This document shows positions 6,809 to 15,113 of a DNA stretch of 64,000 bases, one piece after another. How positions within the stretch are numbered: the stretch's first letter is position 1; each line of letters opens with the position of its first letter. The stretch is from an uncultured Alphaproteobacteria bacterium. Its GTDB lineage: Bacteria > Pseudomonadota > Alphaproteobacteria > UBA2966. The notes under the pieces are model-generated. The model was not told where the DNA came from. It saw nothing but the letters and a program-made list of their open reading frames with translations, and ran no database searches. The position numbers and the translations under genes were made by a program. The stretch is from NCBI GenBank assembly GCA_958295725.1, contig OY282368.1, positions 2,254,001 through 2,318,000 of the forward strand. Reading direction: 5' to 3'.

Positions 6809-8946
6809 GCGGAAACGACCTCGCCGGCGAGATCGACGACGAGATTGCGGCGCGCGTCGACCCGCGCCGTATCGCCGGGACCGACGACGCAGGTGGACTC
6901 GCGTTCCTCGATCAGCGCCGGGCCGGAGATCTCGGCGCCGGGCGCCAGTGCCATGCGGTCGTAGACCGATGCCTCGACGAAGCCGCCGGCCTCCGGGAAG
7001 TAAGCGGGGCGCGTTCCCTTGCGGGCCGCGTCCACCGACGCCTCGCCGGACGCGCCGACCTCACCGGCGCCGGAAACCGCATACCCTCGCGATGCCTCGG
7101 TCTCGGGGCCGGTGGCCTCGACCTTCCAGTTCATCACCTCGAGGGACTCCTCGAGCAGCACGTCGGAGAAGACCTCCGCGTAGCGAGCCTCGAACAACTC
7201 CCGCAGGCGGGGACGCAGATCCGAGACGCCCGCCAGGTCGGGCCCGCCGCGAACCGGCAAGGTCACCTCGATCTCGTAACCCTGGCCGTGGTAGCGCATG
7301 TCGAGCCGGAGCGTGACCGCGATGTCGCTCTCGGACACGCCAGCGCCGGCGAGATGCCCGCAGGCCTCGTCGACGGGAAGCCGCAGATAGCGCTCGACCC
7401 AGTCGTCGCCCAGATCGTCCAGGAAGACGAGGTTGGACCGGAGCACCTCGAAGGAGAGCGGCGAGACCAGCAGGCCGAGGGCGGACATGACGCCGGCGGC
7501 GAGCGGGAAGACGACGCGCGGAATACGGAGCTTGCGGGCGACGCCGACGGCATGAACCGGGCCGGAGCCGCCGAAGGCCACCATCGAGCAGCCGCGGTAG
7601 TCGAAGCCCCGCTCGGAGGCGTGGACGCGAAAGGCGCGGGCGACGTCCTCGTCGACGATCTCGTGGATGCCCCAGGCGGCCCGGATCGGCGCCAGGCCGA
7701 GCGGCTTCGCCACGTGCTCCGCGATGGCGTTTTCCGCCGCCGCCTTGTCCAGACGCATCTCGCCGCCGAGGAAGAATCCGGGGTCGAGATAACCGAGCAC
7801 GACGTTGGCGTCGGTGAGGGTGGCCCGGGCGCCGCCCCGCCCGTAGCAGGCCGGGCCCGGGTCCGCGCCCGCGGAGCGCGGCCCCACCTGGACCAGGCCA
7901 CGGTCGTCGGCTTCGGCGATGGAGCCGCCGCCGGCCCCGATCTCGATCATGTCGATCGTCGGCACCTTCACCAGCAGGCCCGAGCCTTTCTTGAACTCGT
8001 GCACCCGGGCGACTTCCATCTCGTATTTCTTGAGCGGCGCGCCGCCGCGAACCAGGGCGCCCTTGGCCGTCGTGCCTCCCATGTCGAAACCGAGCGCGTC
8101 GGGGATCCCGAGCGCGCGGGCGTGGTGCGCGGACATCAGCGCCCCCGCGGCGGGACCCGATTCCATCATGCGCACCGGAAAGCGGCGCGCGATGTCCGGG
8201 GTCACGGTGCCGCCGTTCGAGGTCATCATGTAGAAGCGGCCGACGATGCCGAGGCCATCGAGACCCTGCTCGAGGCGCTGGAGATAGCGGTCGAACATGG
8301 GCCGCGTGTAGGCGTTGATCATGGTCGTCGTCCACCGCTCGTACTCGCGCATCTGGGGAAAGACCTCCGACGAGGTGGAGACGTAGAGGTCGGGGAACTC
8401 CCGCGCGCAGAGCTCCCTGACCGCGTCCTCGTGACGGGAATCGAGATAGGAGTGGAGGAAGCAGACCGCGAGCGCCTCGATTCCGTGCGCGTCGACGAGG
8501 CCCTGGATGGCGGCGCGGGCGTCGTCGATGCGGAGCGGCGTCTGGACATCCCCCTCGTGGCCGATGCGCTCGGGTGCCTCGGCGCGCATGTACCGGGGCA
8601 CCACCGGCGGCGGGTACCGGAGGCGCAGATCGAACATGTCGTAGCGCAGCTCGAGCCGCATGTCGGGGATGTCCATGAAGCCTTCGGTCGCCAACATGCC
8701 GGTCGCGGCGCCGCGACGCTCGATCACGGCGTTGGTCACGAGCGTCGTGCCGTGGATCACGGCGTCGACGTCGGACACGGCGACGCCGTTCTCCGCGAGC
8801 ATGGCGGCGATGCCGTCGAGCACGGCGGTCGAGGGGTCGGCCGGCGTCGTCAGCCGCTTGTGGATCGCCATGGCGCGCCTCGACTCGTCGAACAGCGCGA
8901 AGTCGGTAAACGTACCGCCGATGTCGACCCCGATACGATAAGGCAT
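6805..8946 (-). CDS. hyuA: Hydantoinase A/oxoprolinase family protein
   Basis: This 713-residue protein is the ATP-binding A subunit partner of HyuB. It begins MPYRIGVDIGGTFTDFALFD, the phosphate-binding actin/hexokinase-like motif of this family, followed by HGTTLVTNAVIERRGA, FDMGGTTAKGALV and a GPACYG(R)GG segment. The ATG at 8946 is chosen because it starts directly at the conserved motif and gives the usual family length; an open frame further upstream has no family sequence. It heads a minus-strand operon, hyuA-hyuB-Ldh2. No regulator gene adjoins it; a region of about 550 bases with no confident gene precedes it. Confidence 0.9.
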   Translation of the reverse strand: MPYRIGVDIGGTFTDFALFDESRRAMAIHKRLTTPADPSTAVLDGIAAMLAENGVAVSDVDAVIHGTTLVTNAVIERRGAATGMLATEGFMDIPDMRLELRYDMFDLRLRYPPPVVPRYMRAEAPERIGHEGDVQTPLRIDDARAAIQGLVDAHGIEALAVCFLHSYLDSRHEDAVRELCAREFPDLYVSTSSEVFPQMREYERWTTTMINAYTRPMFDRYLQRLEQGLDGLGIVGRFYMMTSNGGTVTPDIARRFPVRMMESGPAAGALMSAHHARALGIPDALGFDMGGTTAKGALVRGGAPLKKYEMEVARVHEFKKGSGLLVKVPTIDMIEIGAGGGSIAEADDRGLVQVGPRSAGADPGPACYGRGGARATLTDANVVLGYLDPGFFLGGEMRLDKAAAENAIAEHVAKPLGLAPIRAAWGIHEIVDEDVARAFRVHASERGFDYRGCSMVAFGGSGPVHAVGVARKLRIPRVVFPLAAGVMSALGLLVSPLSFEVLRSNLVFLDDLGDDWVERYLRLPVDEACGHLAGAGVSESDIAVTLRLDMRYHGQGYEIEVTLPVRGGPDLAGVSDLRPRLRELFEARYAEVFSDVLLEESLEVMNWKVEATGPETEASRGYAVSGAGEVGASGEASVDAARKGTRPAYFPEAGGFVEASVYDRMALAPGAEISGPALIEERESTCVVGPGDTARVDARRNLVVDLAGEVVSA

Positions 8947-9499
8947 GTCCGCTCCCCGTCGGCGTCGGACCCGAGGCCCGACCCCCCGATCGGATTCCAA
9001 TTTAGCTTGCCGGTCGCGGGGCGCCAACGGCGGGCGGTTTCCCTCGTGAAACGAGGCCAGCCCCACGGAACCGGGTCTGGAACCTTCGTTTCCCGGATCG
9101 TATGGACAACCGACCCGGTTCCTCGACGCCGGTTCGCGGTTGGCGACGACGGAGTTTCCTCCTCGTTTTCGAGTAGAGGCCCGGAGTCCGCCCGCATCCC
9201 GGGGCCGGAGAAGCATACGGCCTGGATTTCGAGGCCGGACCGCATGATCGCTCCGTCATGCGAACAGCGGTTCGGGCGTGACGATAGAAGCTCCCACTGG
9301 AGTCCTACAGGCGTTCACGCCGTACACACCGCGTCGGGCCCGGAAGGCCGGCGTCGCAAGGGTTTGGAGCTGTCGCGGCTCCTTCGCTACGCTCCGGCCC
9401 TTCGGGTGACCCGCCGTTCCCAGCGGCTCCGAGGGCAACCATGGCCATAAGCAGACTTCCGGCCATGGCAAGACCGGATACCCATCGGCCCGATGGGCC
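8947..9499. other. Intergenic region upstream of hyuA, no gene recognised
   Basis: Several short frames run through this stretch, but none has family-like sequence or a ribosome site. It probably holds the hyuA promoter on the minus strand, though no convincing -35/-10 pair was found. Its right end runs into a transposase remnant, so part of it may be degraded mobile-element DNA. Confidence 0.4.
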
Positions 9500-9706
9500 G
9501 TGCCTCACATCTGTCTGAACGAGGTCACCCTCACCGTCTCGCCACACCCGGACCGGCCCGCCATCAAGCAGTTCACCGCCCATGACCCCATCACCGAATG
9601 GACCTGCGCACAGGCCTGGAGACGCGCAACCGCACACAACGCCAGACGCTTCCTCGACAAGCCCCAGGCCGACATGCCCTTCCCCATCGAAGCCATCATC
9701 GCGTAG
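9500..9706 (+). pseudogene. Remnant of an integrase-core (IS481-like) transposase
   Basis: A 68-codon open frame contains FTAHDPITEWTCAQAWRRA followed by FLDKPQADMPFPIEAI, closely matching the middle of the rve integrase core of IS481-type transposases (usual form: FTAYDPVAKWT, then a stretch ending in G-IQVDGGSEF). It stops just where the second catalytic Asp should come, and neither the N-terminal helix-turn-helix nor the DDE C-terminal half is present. It marks the left edge of the accessory island at 9.5-14 kb. The terminal inverted repeats were not found. Confidence 0.65.
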
Positions 9707-9732
9707 ATTGGGATCCTGGACGAACGGGGAGC

Positions 9733-10032
9733 ATGGCCATGGCGAGCATCACGATCCGCAACCTCGACGACGACGTGAAGACGCGTCTGCGCGTTCGCGC
9801 CGCCGAACACCACCGCTCCATGGAAGAGGAGGTGTGCGTCATCCTGCGCGATGCCGTTGGGCGCAAGCCGAGTTCCCGAGACCTCGCGACCATCATCCAC
9901 TCGCACTTCGGCCCGGCCAACGGTGTGGACCTGGAGCTGCCGCCGCGCGAGCCGCTGTCCTTTGCCACGCTGTGCCGCTACGTCGAAGCGACCGGGACGG
10001 CAAGTGAGCTGAGGGACAAGTGTTGCCGATGA
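9733..10032 (+). CDS. FitA-like ribbon-helix-helix antitoxin, orphan
   Basis: This 99-residue protein starts MAMASITIRNLDDDVKTRL, continues RVRAAEHHRSMEEEV, and has an ELPPREP segment, the pattern of FitA/VapB antitoxins. The N-terminal ribbon-helix-helix binds operator DNA; the C-terminal part normally wraps around a PIN-domain toxin. A GGGGA ribosome site lies just before the ATG. After the ELPPREP segment the tail (SFATLCRYVEATGTASELRDKCCR) is unlike the usual ending, and no PIN toxin follows; the next gene is a ParB-like protein 20 bases on. It is therefore a solitary or altered antitoxin. It could now regulate the downstream genes, which is speculation. Confidence 0.75.
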   Translation: MAMASITIRNLDDDVKTRLRVRAAEHHRSMEEEVCVILRDAVGRKPSSRDLATIIHSHFGPANGVDLELPPREPLSFATLCRYVEATGTASELRDKCCR

Positions 10033-10039
10033 AGCGGAA

Positions 10040-10077
10040 CGAAAAACACTGAATGACACGAAAAACACTGAACGACA
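10040..10077. repeat. 19-bp tandem duplication at the start of the ParB-like gene
   Basis: Two adjacent 19-base copies of CGAAAAACACTGAAYGACA differ at one position. The first copy contains the ATG at 10053; the second copy ends in the next in-frame ATG at 10077. The duplication therefore created or removed a start codon and leaves the true start uncertain. Confidence 0.85.
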
Positions 10078-11450
10078 TGACCGAACACCTCGAACTATTC
10101 ATTGATGAGTTGCTTTTGGATGTGGGCAACCCGCGCCTGGGTTCGACTTCTTCTCAGTTGGAAGCGTTGGCAAGTATCGTCAGGTTGAATCCAGGACACT
10201 TTCAAAATCTGATGGCGAGTATCAAGAATGACGGTCTCGATCCAGGCGATAGTCTCTACGTCATCCGGTTGGAAGACGGCCAGGATTTCGTGGTGCTCGA
10301 GGGCAATCGGCGGCTGTCAGCGTTGAAGGTGCTGAGCAATCCTGACGTCTTGGCAGATACCGACCTGCTCGAGAGCACGAAGAAACCGCTTGTCCAGGAA
10401 GCAACCGGCTTCGAACGGTCAGAGGTGGAGCCAATTCGTTGTGTGCGTTTCGATGATCGCAAGCAAGCCAATGACTGGATCCGACGTCGTCACACCGGCG
10501 CCGTGGGCGGTCAAGGGCGAATAACTTGGAAGCCGTTGGAGATTCAGAGGTTTTCCGGCGACTACACCACGATCGATATCATTGATTTTGTTGGAAGAAA
10601 CGCAGGCTATTCGAAAGAAGAGTGGGAACAGGCTCGGTCTGTGCTGGGTGGCGAGAAGTCCACCAATCTTACACGATTGTTGGAGTCGACCGCAGGGCAG
10701 TCGCATCTCGGGATCAAAGTGGAGGCGGAGCCGTCGCGAAAGACCCCGCTTCTTGCGACTGATCCAAAGTGGGCGCTCGATGTTCTGAGACGGATCGTCG
10801 ACGACATTCTAAAGGGCGACGTGAATTCCAGAAAGTTGAACCGCGTTACGGACATCAAGAAGTACTTTGAAAATATGCCGGAGGAACTGCAGATAAGTCC
10901 TGAAACAGCGGCTGTAGAACTGAAAGAATTCAGAAAAATAAACCTTCTAGGAAGTCAGGAAAAACCCTTACAAAATCCACTGCCTAGGACGAAGACCGCA
11001 CCTCGAACGCGAAAGACCCTTGCGCCAAAAAAGCACCCGTTCGATACGACGAAATCTACGAAGATGGGCATGTTGCTGAAGGAGGCTGGCGTACTGGACG
11101 TCGGAAAGTTTCCGCTGTCGTGCGCCTTTGTCCTCCGCGCGGTCGTCGAACTGTCAGTGAACGACTACCTGAAGGATAACAGGCTGCCTCTAGGGTCGCA
11201 AGGGGGGGCCGAATTTGATCTGACTAAGAAGGCGGAGTGTGTCGTCTCGGACCTCAAGTCGAGTGACAAGGTGCCGTCGTCGGACCTGCGCGCATTCCGC
11301 AACAACCTGATCACCAGGACGTCGCCCTGTTCGATTCAGTCCTTGAACGGGTTTGTGCACGGCCCCTACGACCTGCCGACTGCAGACGCCCTGCGGGCGG
11401 GCTGGGAGGCAGCGGTCCCGGTGCTCATCGCGACATACGGAAAGGCGTGA
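10053..11450 (+). CDS. ParB/Srx-like N-terminal domain protein, putative defence component
   Basis: The first 100 residues or so resemble the ParB nuclease-like fold; residues 81-92 read VLEGNRRLSALK, the equivalent of the ParB box GERR motif and the usual form in accessory ParB-like proteins. No helix-turn-helix of a true partition protein was recognised. The middle is basic and Lys-rich (about residues 290-330), and the last 120 residues form a predicted helical domain of unknown type. The gene overlaps the D12 methyltransferase by one base (TGATG), so the two are coupled. Codon use is clearly less GC-rich (many TTG, AAG, GAT), suggesting horizontal transfer. The start is 10053, or 10077 (MTEHLELF) given the tandem duplication. 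A role in DNA modification or phage defence is inferred from context. Confidence 0.6.
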   Translation: MTRKTLNDMTEHLELFIDELLLDVGNPRLGSTSSQLEALASIVRLNPGHFQNLMASIKNDGLDPGDSLYVIRLEDGQDFVVLEGNRRLSALKVLSNPDVLADTDLLESTKKPLVQEATGFERSEVEPIRCVRFDDRKQANDWIRRRHTGAVGGQGRITWKPLEIQRFSGDYTTIDIIDFVGRNAGYSKEEWEQARSVLGGEKSTNLTRLLESTAGQSHLGIKVEAEPSRKTPLLATDPKWALDVLRRIVDDILKGDVNSRKLNRVTDIKKYFENMPEELQISPETAAVELKEFRKINLLGSQEKPLQNPLPRTKTAPRTRKTLAPKKHPFDTTKSTKMGMLLKEAGVLDVGKFPLSCAFVLRAVVELSVNDYLKDNRLPLGSQGGAEFDLTKKAECVVSDLKSSDKVPSSDLRAFRNNLITRTSPCSIQSLNGFVHGPYDLPTADALRAGWEAAVPVLIATYGKA

Positions 11451-12373
11451 TGTCGGAAGACAATCATGGCATCGGCCCGACCAGCCGATACTCGCCGCTG
11501 CGTTATCCGGGGGGCAAGGGAAAGCTCTCGAAGTTCGTAGCCGCGATCGTGCGGGCAAACGGATTGTCCGACGGAACGTACATCGAGCCCTACGCGGGCG
11601 GCGCCGGCATCGCGTGTGAACTTCTGATTACCGAGGTCGTGCGACGCGTGCTGATCAACGACATCAGTCCGCATGTGTTCGCCTTCTGGACGAGCGTGCT
11701 TACCGACACCGACGAACTCTGCCGGCGGATCCGGGATGTACCGCTGTCTGTCGAGGAGTGGGACCGTCAAAAGGAGATATTCCGGAGACCCAAGCACGTA
11801 TCGACAATCGAACTGGGGGTCTCCTGCTTCTACCTGAACAGGACGAACCAATCTGGAATCCTGAACGGCGGCCTGATCGGCGGACGGAATCAGGAAGGCA
11901 AGTGGCGGATGGACGCGAGGTTCAACCGGGAGAACCTCATTCGCCGGATCACGAAAATTGCCGACTGCGCCGGGCGCATTGAGGTGACATGCACCGACGC
12001 GGTGGAGTTCCTGCGAGAGAAGTCATACGACTTCGGGGAGAAAGATCTGATCTACGTCGACCCGCCTTACTTCGAGAAGGGTCGCATGCTTTATTACGAC
12101 GCCTATGGGCCGGATGATCACGCCGCGGTGGCGAAGCTGTTGGCCGAATTGGAAGGGCCGAAGTGGGTGGTATCCTACGACGACGTCGACGCGATACGTA
12201 ACCTGTACGCGTTCGCACCACAGCGCCAGTACACAATCGGATACAGCGCGCGTAATCACATATGGGGCCGCGAGGTGATGTTCTTCAGCAAGGGCATGGC
12301 CGTGCCGGAACTGATGCCGCCGTTGCTGGAGGCAAGCGGAACCGCTGTTAGCACTCGTGTGGCTGCGGCGTAG
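11450..12373 (+). CDS. D12-class DNA adenine methyltransferase (Dam-like)
   Basis: This 307-residue N6-adenine methyltransferase belongs to the MethyltransfD12 family. The N-terminal SAM-binding motif RYPGGKGKL lies at residues 18-26, followed by IEPYAGGAG (motif I), FYLNRTNQSG and the catalytic DPPY at residues 204-207 in an IYVDPPYFEKG context. The ATG at 11450 overlaps the TGA of the ParB-like gene; a GTG one codon upstream is possible. No cognate endonuclease gene is adjacent. It may protect host DNA for a system that includes the ParB-like protein, or be a remnant of a phage or restriction module. Homology to the family is clear; the recognition site is not predictable. Confidence 0.88.
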   Translation: MSEDNHGIGPTSRYSPLRYPGGKGKLSKFVAAIVRANGLSDGTYIEPYAGGAGIACELLITEVVRRVLINDISPHVFAFWTSVLTDTDELCRRIRDVPLSVEEWDRQKEIFRRPKHVSTIELGVSCFYLNRTNQSGILNGGLIGGRNQEGKWRMDARFNRENLIRRITKIADCAGRIEVTCTDAVEFLREKSYDFGEKDLIYVDPPYFEKGRMLYYDAYGPDDHAAVAKLLAELEGPKWVVSYDDVDAIRNLYAFAPQRQYTIGYSARNHIWGREVMFFSKGMAVPELMPPLLEASGTAVSTRVAAA

Positions 12374-12769
12374 GAGGGAATTCATGGTAGGGGAGCATGG
12401 CGCGGGAGCATCGAGGAGTTGACTGCGTGGCTGGAGGCGGACGACGCGAAGGGCCGCGCGATGCGTGCAAAGTGCCTTCGCGACCTGTTGGCCATATTGT
12501 TGTGCCGTCGGAGGATGTCCGTTTTCTGGGAGACAAGAAATCCGTGATCTGCCTCGACGAGGTCAGGCATAGCTCGGGGCGCCTGGGAGAACGCTTTTCG
12601 GCACGGAGGTGATCGCGAAGGAGGCGAGGCGCGCAGTCTCCAAGCCGAACGGAACTTGGCCAAGCGTGAGAATTCGGGCGTCGGTCAGATTGAGTACAAC
12701 GAATACGTCCCGATTTTGAGCAGCGGGCTCATTCGGCGGCTTCAAGTTCAAGCTCGTTTGTGGCGACCT
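12374..12769. other. Region of broken frames in the island, possible MazF-type fragment
   Basis: No intact gene was found in these 400 bases. One plus-strand frame (about 12490-12612) reads HIVVPSEDVRFLGDKKSVI, then CLDEVRH..GRLGERF, resembling the C-terminal end of MazF/PemK endoribonuclease toxins (..DSVV-EQVR..D..RLG). The N-terminal half is missing, and a different frame just upstream reads SIEELTAWLEADDAKGRAMR. The stretch looks like decayed genes between the methyltransferase and the hsdS fragment. Confidence 0.3.
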
Positions 12770-13045
12770 CTATCGTGTCCCGAAAAAGCGATTTGAGGAG
12801 CCGATGGCGGCCAGCGTTATACAAGAGTTGGCCGCGAACTTCCTTCTGATCTCCCCTGCCTTCACGAGCCGCGCTTTCTCCGCCGCGATCCGCTTCAGCA
12901 GTTCCGACGCCGGTTCATCCGCCGGGTCCTGCTCCACCAGCTTGCCGCGCACGGCGAGATTCAGCACGAAGCGGCGCAGACGGTTGACTGCATCCGGCGC
13001 GTCGGCCACGCGATCGTAGAGGACCAGCAGGCGTTCGGCATTCAT
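12770..13045 (-). pseudogene. hsdS: Truncated type I restriction specificity subunit (HsdS N-terminus)
   Basis: The first 67 residues or so (ERLLVLYDRVADAPDAVNR, LAVRGKLVEQDPADEPASEL, LKRIAAEKARLVKAGEIRR) match the extreme N-terminus of a class of HsdS proteins. After that the sequence loses similarity (KFAANSCITL..) and stops after 91 residues, whereas a working HsdS has about 400 or more. Both target-recognition domains are gone, so it cannot direct a type I enzyme. The break is near 12845. Its ATG overlaps the HepT stop (ATGA) and has a GGAGG site, so the short peptide may still be made. No hsdM or hsdR is present in the window. Confidence 0.75.
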
Positions 13046-13398
13046 TCCTCCGACCCTCCCATCTCGGCAAGTAGCGCCCGCACTATCTTGCGCAGTCCCG
13101 GCAGGTCGTTCTCGGCATAATCCCAGACGCGCTCGGGTATCACGATCGCATAGCCATGGATCAGAAGGTTGCGGAAGTCGATTACCTCGCGCAATGGAGG
13201 AATTCGTTCGGCAATTTCAGGGCAGGTCTGATGCAGGCGGTTCAACGCCTCACCAATGATCTCGAACTTGCGTTCGACCGCGGCTTGCGTCCGAGCGTCG
13301 TCAACGTAGGCTTGGCGGTCCATGCCTTCGGTGAAACGCACGATACCCGCGGCCGCCCGGTCGACATCCGCCAGAAGGACGCGAGGGTCAGGACGCAT
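13042..13398 (-). CDS. hepT: HepT-like HEPN ribonuclease toxin (DUF86)
   Basis: This 118-residue, mostly helical HEPN protein carries the catalytic RX4HXY motif at residues 76-83 (RNLLIHGY). In characterised HepT-MntA pairs this is the toxin, an RNase that MntA disables by AMPylating the Tyr of the motif. The ATG at 13398 is preferred over a TTG at 13404. It overlaps the end of mntA by 11 bases, as usual for this operon, and overlaps the hsdS fragment by four bases at its own end. The key residues are intact, so the toxin is probably functional. Confidence 0.88.
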   Translation of the reverse strand: MRPDPRVLLADVDRAAAGIVRFTEGMDRQAYVDDARTQAAVERKFEIIGEALNRLHQTCPEIAERIPPLREVIDFRNLLIHGYAIVIPERVWDYAENDLPGLRKIVRALLAEMGGSEE

Positions 13399-13699
13399 AG
13401 ACAAGCTCGCGTGACCGATCTATGGCCGCGCGCATATACGGGTTCTGGACCGCGCCCGATTCGACCAGATCGACGGAACGACCCAGGGTCTGGCGCAATG
13501 CCTCTGCAAAGTCGAAGTACTGTTGGAGCGGCGCCCGGCCGTCGTCGAGTCTGAATTCCACAAGGAAGTCGGCGTCGCTGGTTTGCGGATCGAAATCCGC
13601 GCCGCGTGCCGCCGAGCCGAAGACTTCGAGCCGCGCCACGCCATGGCGCCGGCAGAGTTCGGCCAGTTCCTCCCGCTTGTCAGCGATGGTGGCGTGCAT
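13388..13699 (-). CDS. mntA: MntA-like nucleotidyltransferase antitoxin
   Basis: This 103-residue minimal nucleotidyltransferase has the family signature G28-S29 followed by D42 and D44 (GSAARGADFDPQTSDADF), the metal-binding residues of the polymerase-beta fold. The ATG at 13699 is chosen because GGAGG lies seven bases upstream; a GTG at 13714 is less likely. It is the antitoxin of the adjacent HepT and would inactivate it by adding AMP groups. It is the first gene of the minus-strand set mntA-hepT-hsdS fragment. HepT-MntA pairs are commonly found inside or beside type I restriction loci, as here. Confidence 0.88.
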   Translation of the reverse strand: MHATIADKREELAELCRRHGVARLEVFGSAARGADFDPQTSDADFLVEFRLDDGRAPLQQYFDFAEALRQTLGRSVDLVESGAVQNPYMRAAIDRSRELVYAS

Positions 13700-14071
13700 G
13701 CGCGATCCTCCCACACCGGCGGCATATGATGCCCTTCCTCGACGTCATCGCAACAGCGCCTCCGCCAGGACCCTTTTCAGCTGGTCCCGCGCCTGCCGTC
13801 CCCGCATGTCGCGTCCGCCCCGACCGGGCCGGGAACGGCAATCCCTCTCCGGCATCGAAGCCCTGTCCGGCGCGCCACGCCGGCGCCCGGTGGATACCGG
13901 GCTCCCGGTGGAGCCTCATGCCGGACTTCCCTTCGAGGCCGGTCGTCATCATAAGTATCTCTCCGGGGATTCCCGAAGAGGTTTCTCCACGATCCAGTGG
14001 AAGCGGCAGGCCGGAAGTCCATATAACCGGATGCTTGGAATCCGACTCCAGTCCTCCGCCGGGGGCCGATC
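13700..14071. other. Intergenic region between mntA and the nitronate monooxygenase gene
   Basis: Divergent intergenic space of about 370 bases. Short frames on both strands look non-coding (Pro/Arg/Ser-rich, no family match). Around 13890-13920 a GC-rich inverted repeat (GGTGGATACCGGGCTCCCGG) could form a hairpin of the REP-like kind seen in intergenic DNA. No confident promoter was identified. Confidence 0.4.
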
Positions 14072-15052
14072 ATGACCTTGAAGACCGCGCTTACCGAGGC
14101 GCTGGGCATCACACACCCCATCGTCTCCGCCCCCATGGCCACGGTGGCGGGCGGAGCTCTGGCGGCCGCCGTCACCGAGGCCGGAGGCCTCGGCCTCATC
14201 GGCGGCGGTTACGGGGACCGGGACTGGATCGAGCGCGAGCTGCGGGCGGCGGGCAACGCCCGTGTCGGGATCGGCTTCATCACCTGGCGGCTGGCCGACC
14301 GGCCGGAGCTGTTCGACATGGCGCTCGAGCGTGCGCCGGCGGCGGTGTTCCTGTCCTTCGGCGATCCGGCGCCCTTCGCCGCCCGCGCCAAGGAAGCCGG
14401 CGTCCCCGTCATCTGTCAGGTCCAGACGTTGGAGCACGCGCGTTCGGCCGCGCGCGCCGGAGCCGACGTCGTCGTCGCGCAAGGCACCGAGGCCGGCGGG
14501 CACGGCGGCGCCCGGACGACCATGACGCTGGCGCCGGCCGTCGTGGACGCGGTCGCCCCGCTGCCGGTCGTCGCCGCGGGCGGTATTTCCGACGGGCGCG
14601 GGCTGGCGGCCGCGCTGACCCTGGGCGCGGCGGGCGTGCTCATCGGCACCCGCTTCTTCGCCACGCGCGAGGCACTGGGGCACGGGAACGCGAAGGCCCG
14701 GCTGGTGTCGGCGGGCGGTGACGACACGGTACGCACCGACGTGTTCGACATCGCGCGCGAGCTGCCCTGGCCGGAGCCGTACCGGATCCGCGCGGTGCGC
14801 AACAGGTTCTTCGACCGCTGGAACGGCGCGGAGGACGCGCTGCGCGAGGAGATCGCGGACACGACGGACTCTCCCGTCGACGCCTTCCACGCGGCACTGC
14901 GGTCCGGCGATACGGAAGAGAGCCTGGTCGCCGGCGGCCAGGGGATCGACCTCGTGCGCGCAGTCGAGCCGGCGGGCGAGCTGGTCGCCCGGATCGCGGC
15001 GGACGCCGAGCGGACCCTCGCCACCTGCGCGTCCCTGTCGGCTTCCCCCTGA
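14072..15052 (+). CDS. Nitronate monooxygenase (NMO, 2-nitropropane dioxygenase family)
   Basis: This 326-residue FMN enzyme of TIM-barrel fold oxidises alkyl nitronates to carbonyl compounds and nitrite. Family marks are THPIVSAPMA near the N-terminus, the QGTEAGGHGG segment carrying the catalytic-type His, VVAAGGISDGRGLAAAL, and GVLIGTRFFAT for phosphate binding. Length is normal. It lies 62 bases before ridA on the same strand. Nitronates, such as propionate 3-nitronate, are toxic metabolites, so a detoxifying role is likely; members of this family with other substrates exist. Confidence 0.85.
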   Translation: MTLKTALTEALGITHPIVSAPMATVAGGALAAAVTEAGGLGLIGGGYGDRDWIERELRAAGNARVGIGFITWRLADRPELFDMALERAPAAVFLSFGDPAPFAARAKEAGVPVICQVQTLEHARSAARAGADVVVAQGTEAGGHGGARTTMTLAPAVVDAVAPLPVVAAGGISDGRGLAAALTLGAAGVLIGTRFFATREALGHGNAKARLVSAGGDDTVRTDVFDIARELPWPEPYRIRAVRNRFFDRWNGAEDALREEIADTTDSPVDAFHAALRSGDTEESLVAGGQGIDLVRAVEPAGELVARIAADAERTLATCASLSASP

Positions 15053-15113
15053 GGGCGACTCCTATATGATCGGCGAACGTTTGCCGCACCACGAACCGCC
15101 GGAGGACAAGTCG

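Noticed and set aside
9305..9637. Minus-strand 110-codon frame over the transposase remnant
   Set aside because: The plus strand has the recognisable integrase-core sequence; the minus frame has none.
13422..14721. Long plus-strand frames overlapping mntA and the nitronate monooxygenase gene
   Set aside because: Arg/Pro/Ser-rich shadows of the real genes on the other strand or in the other frame.
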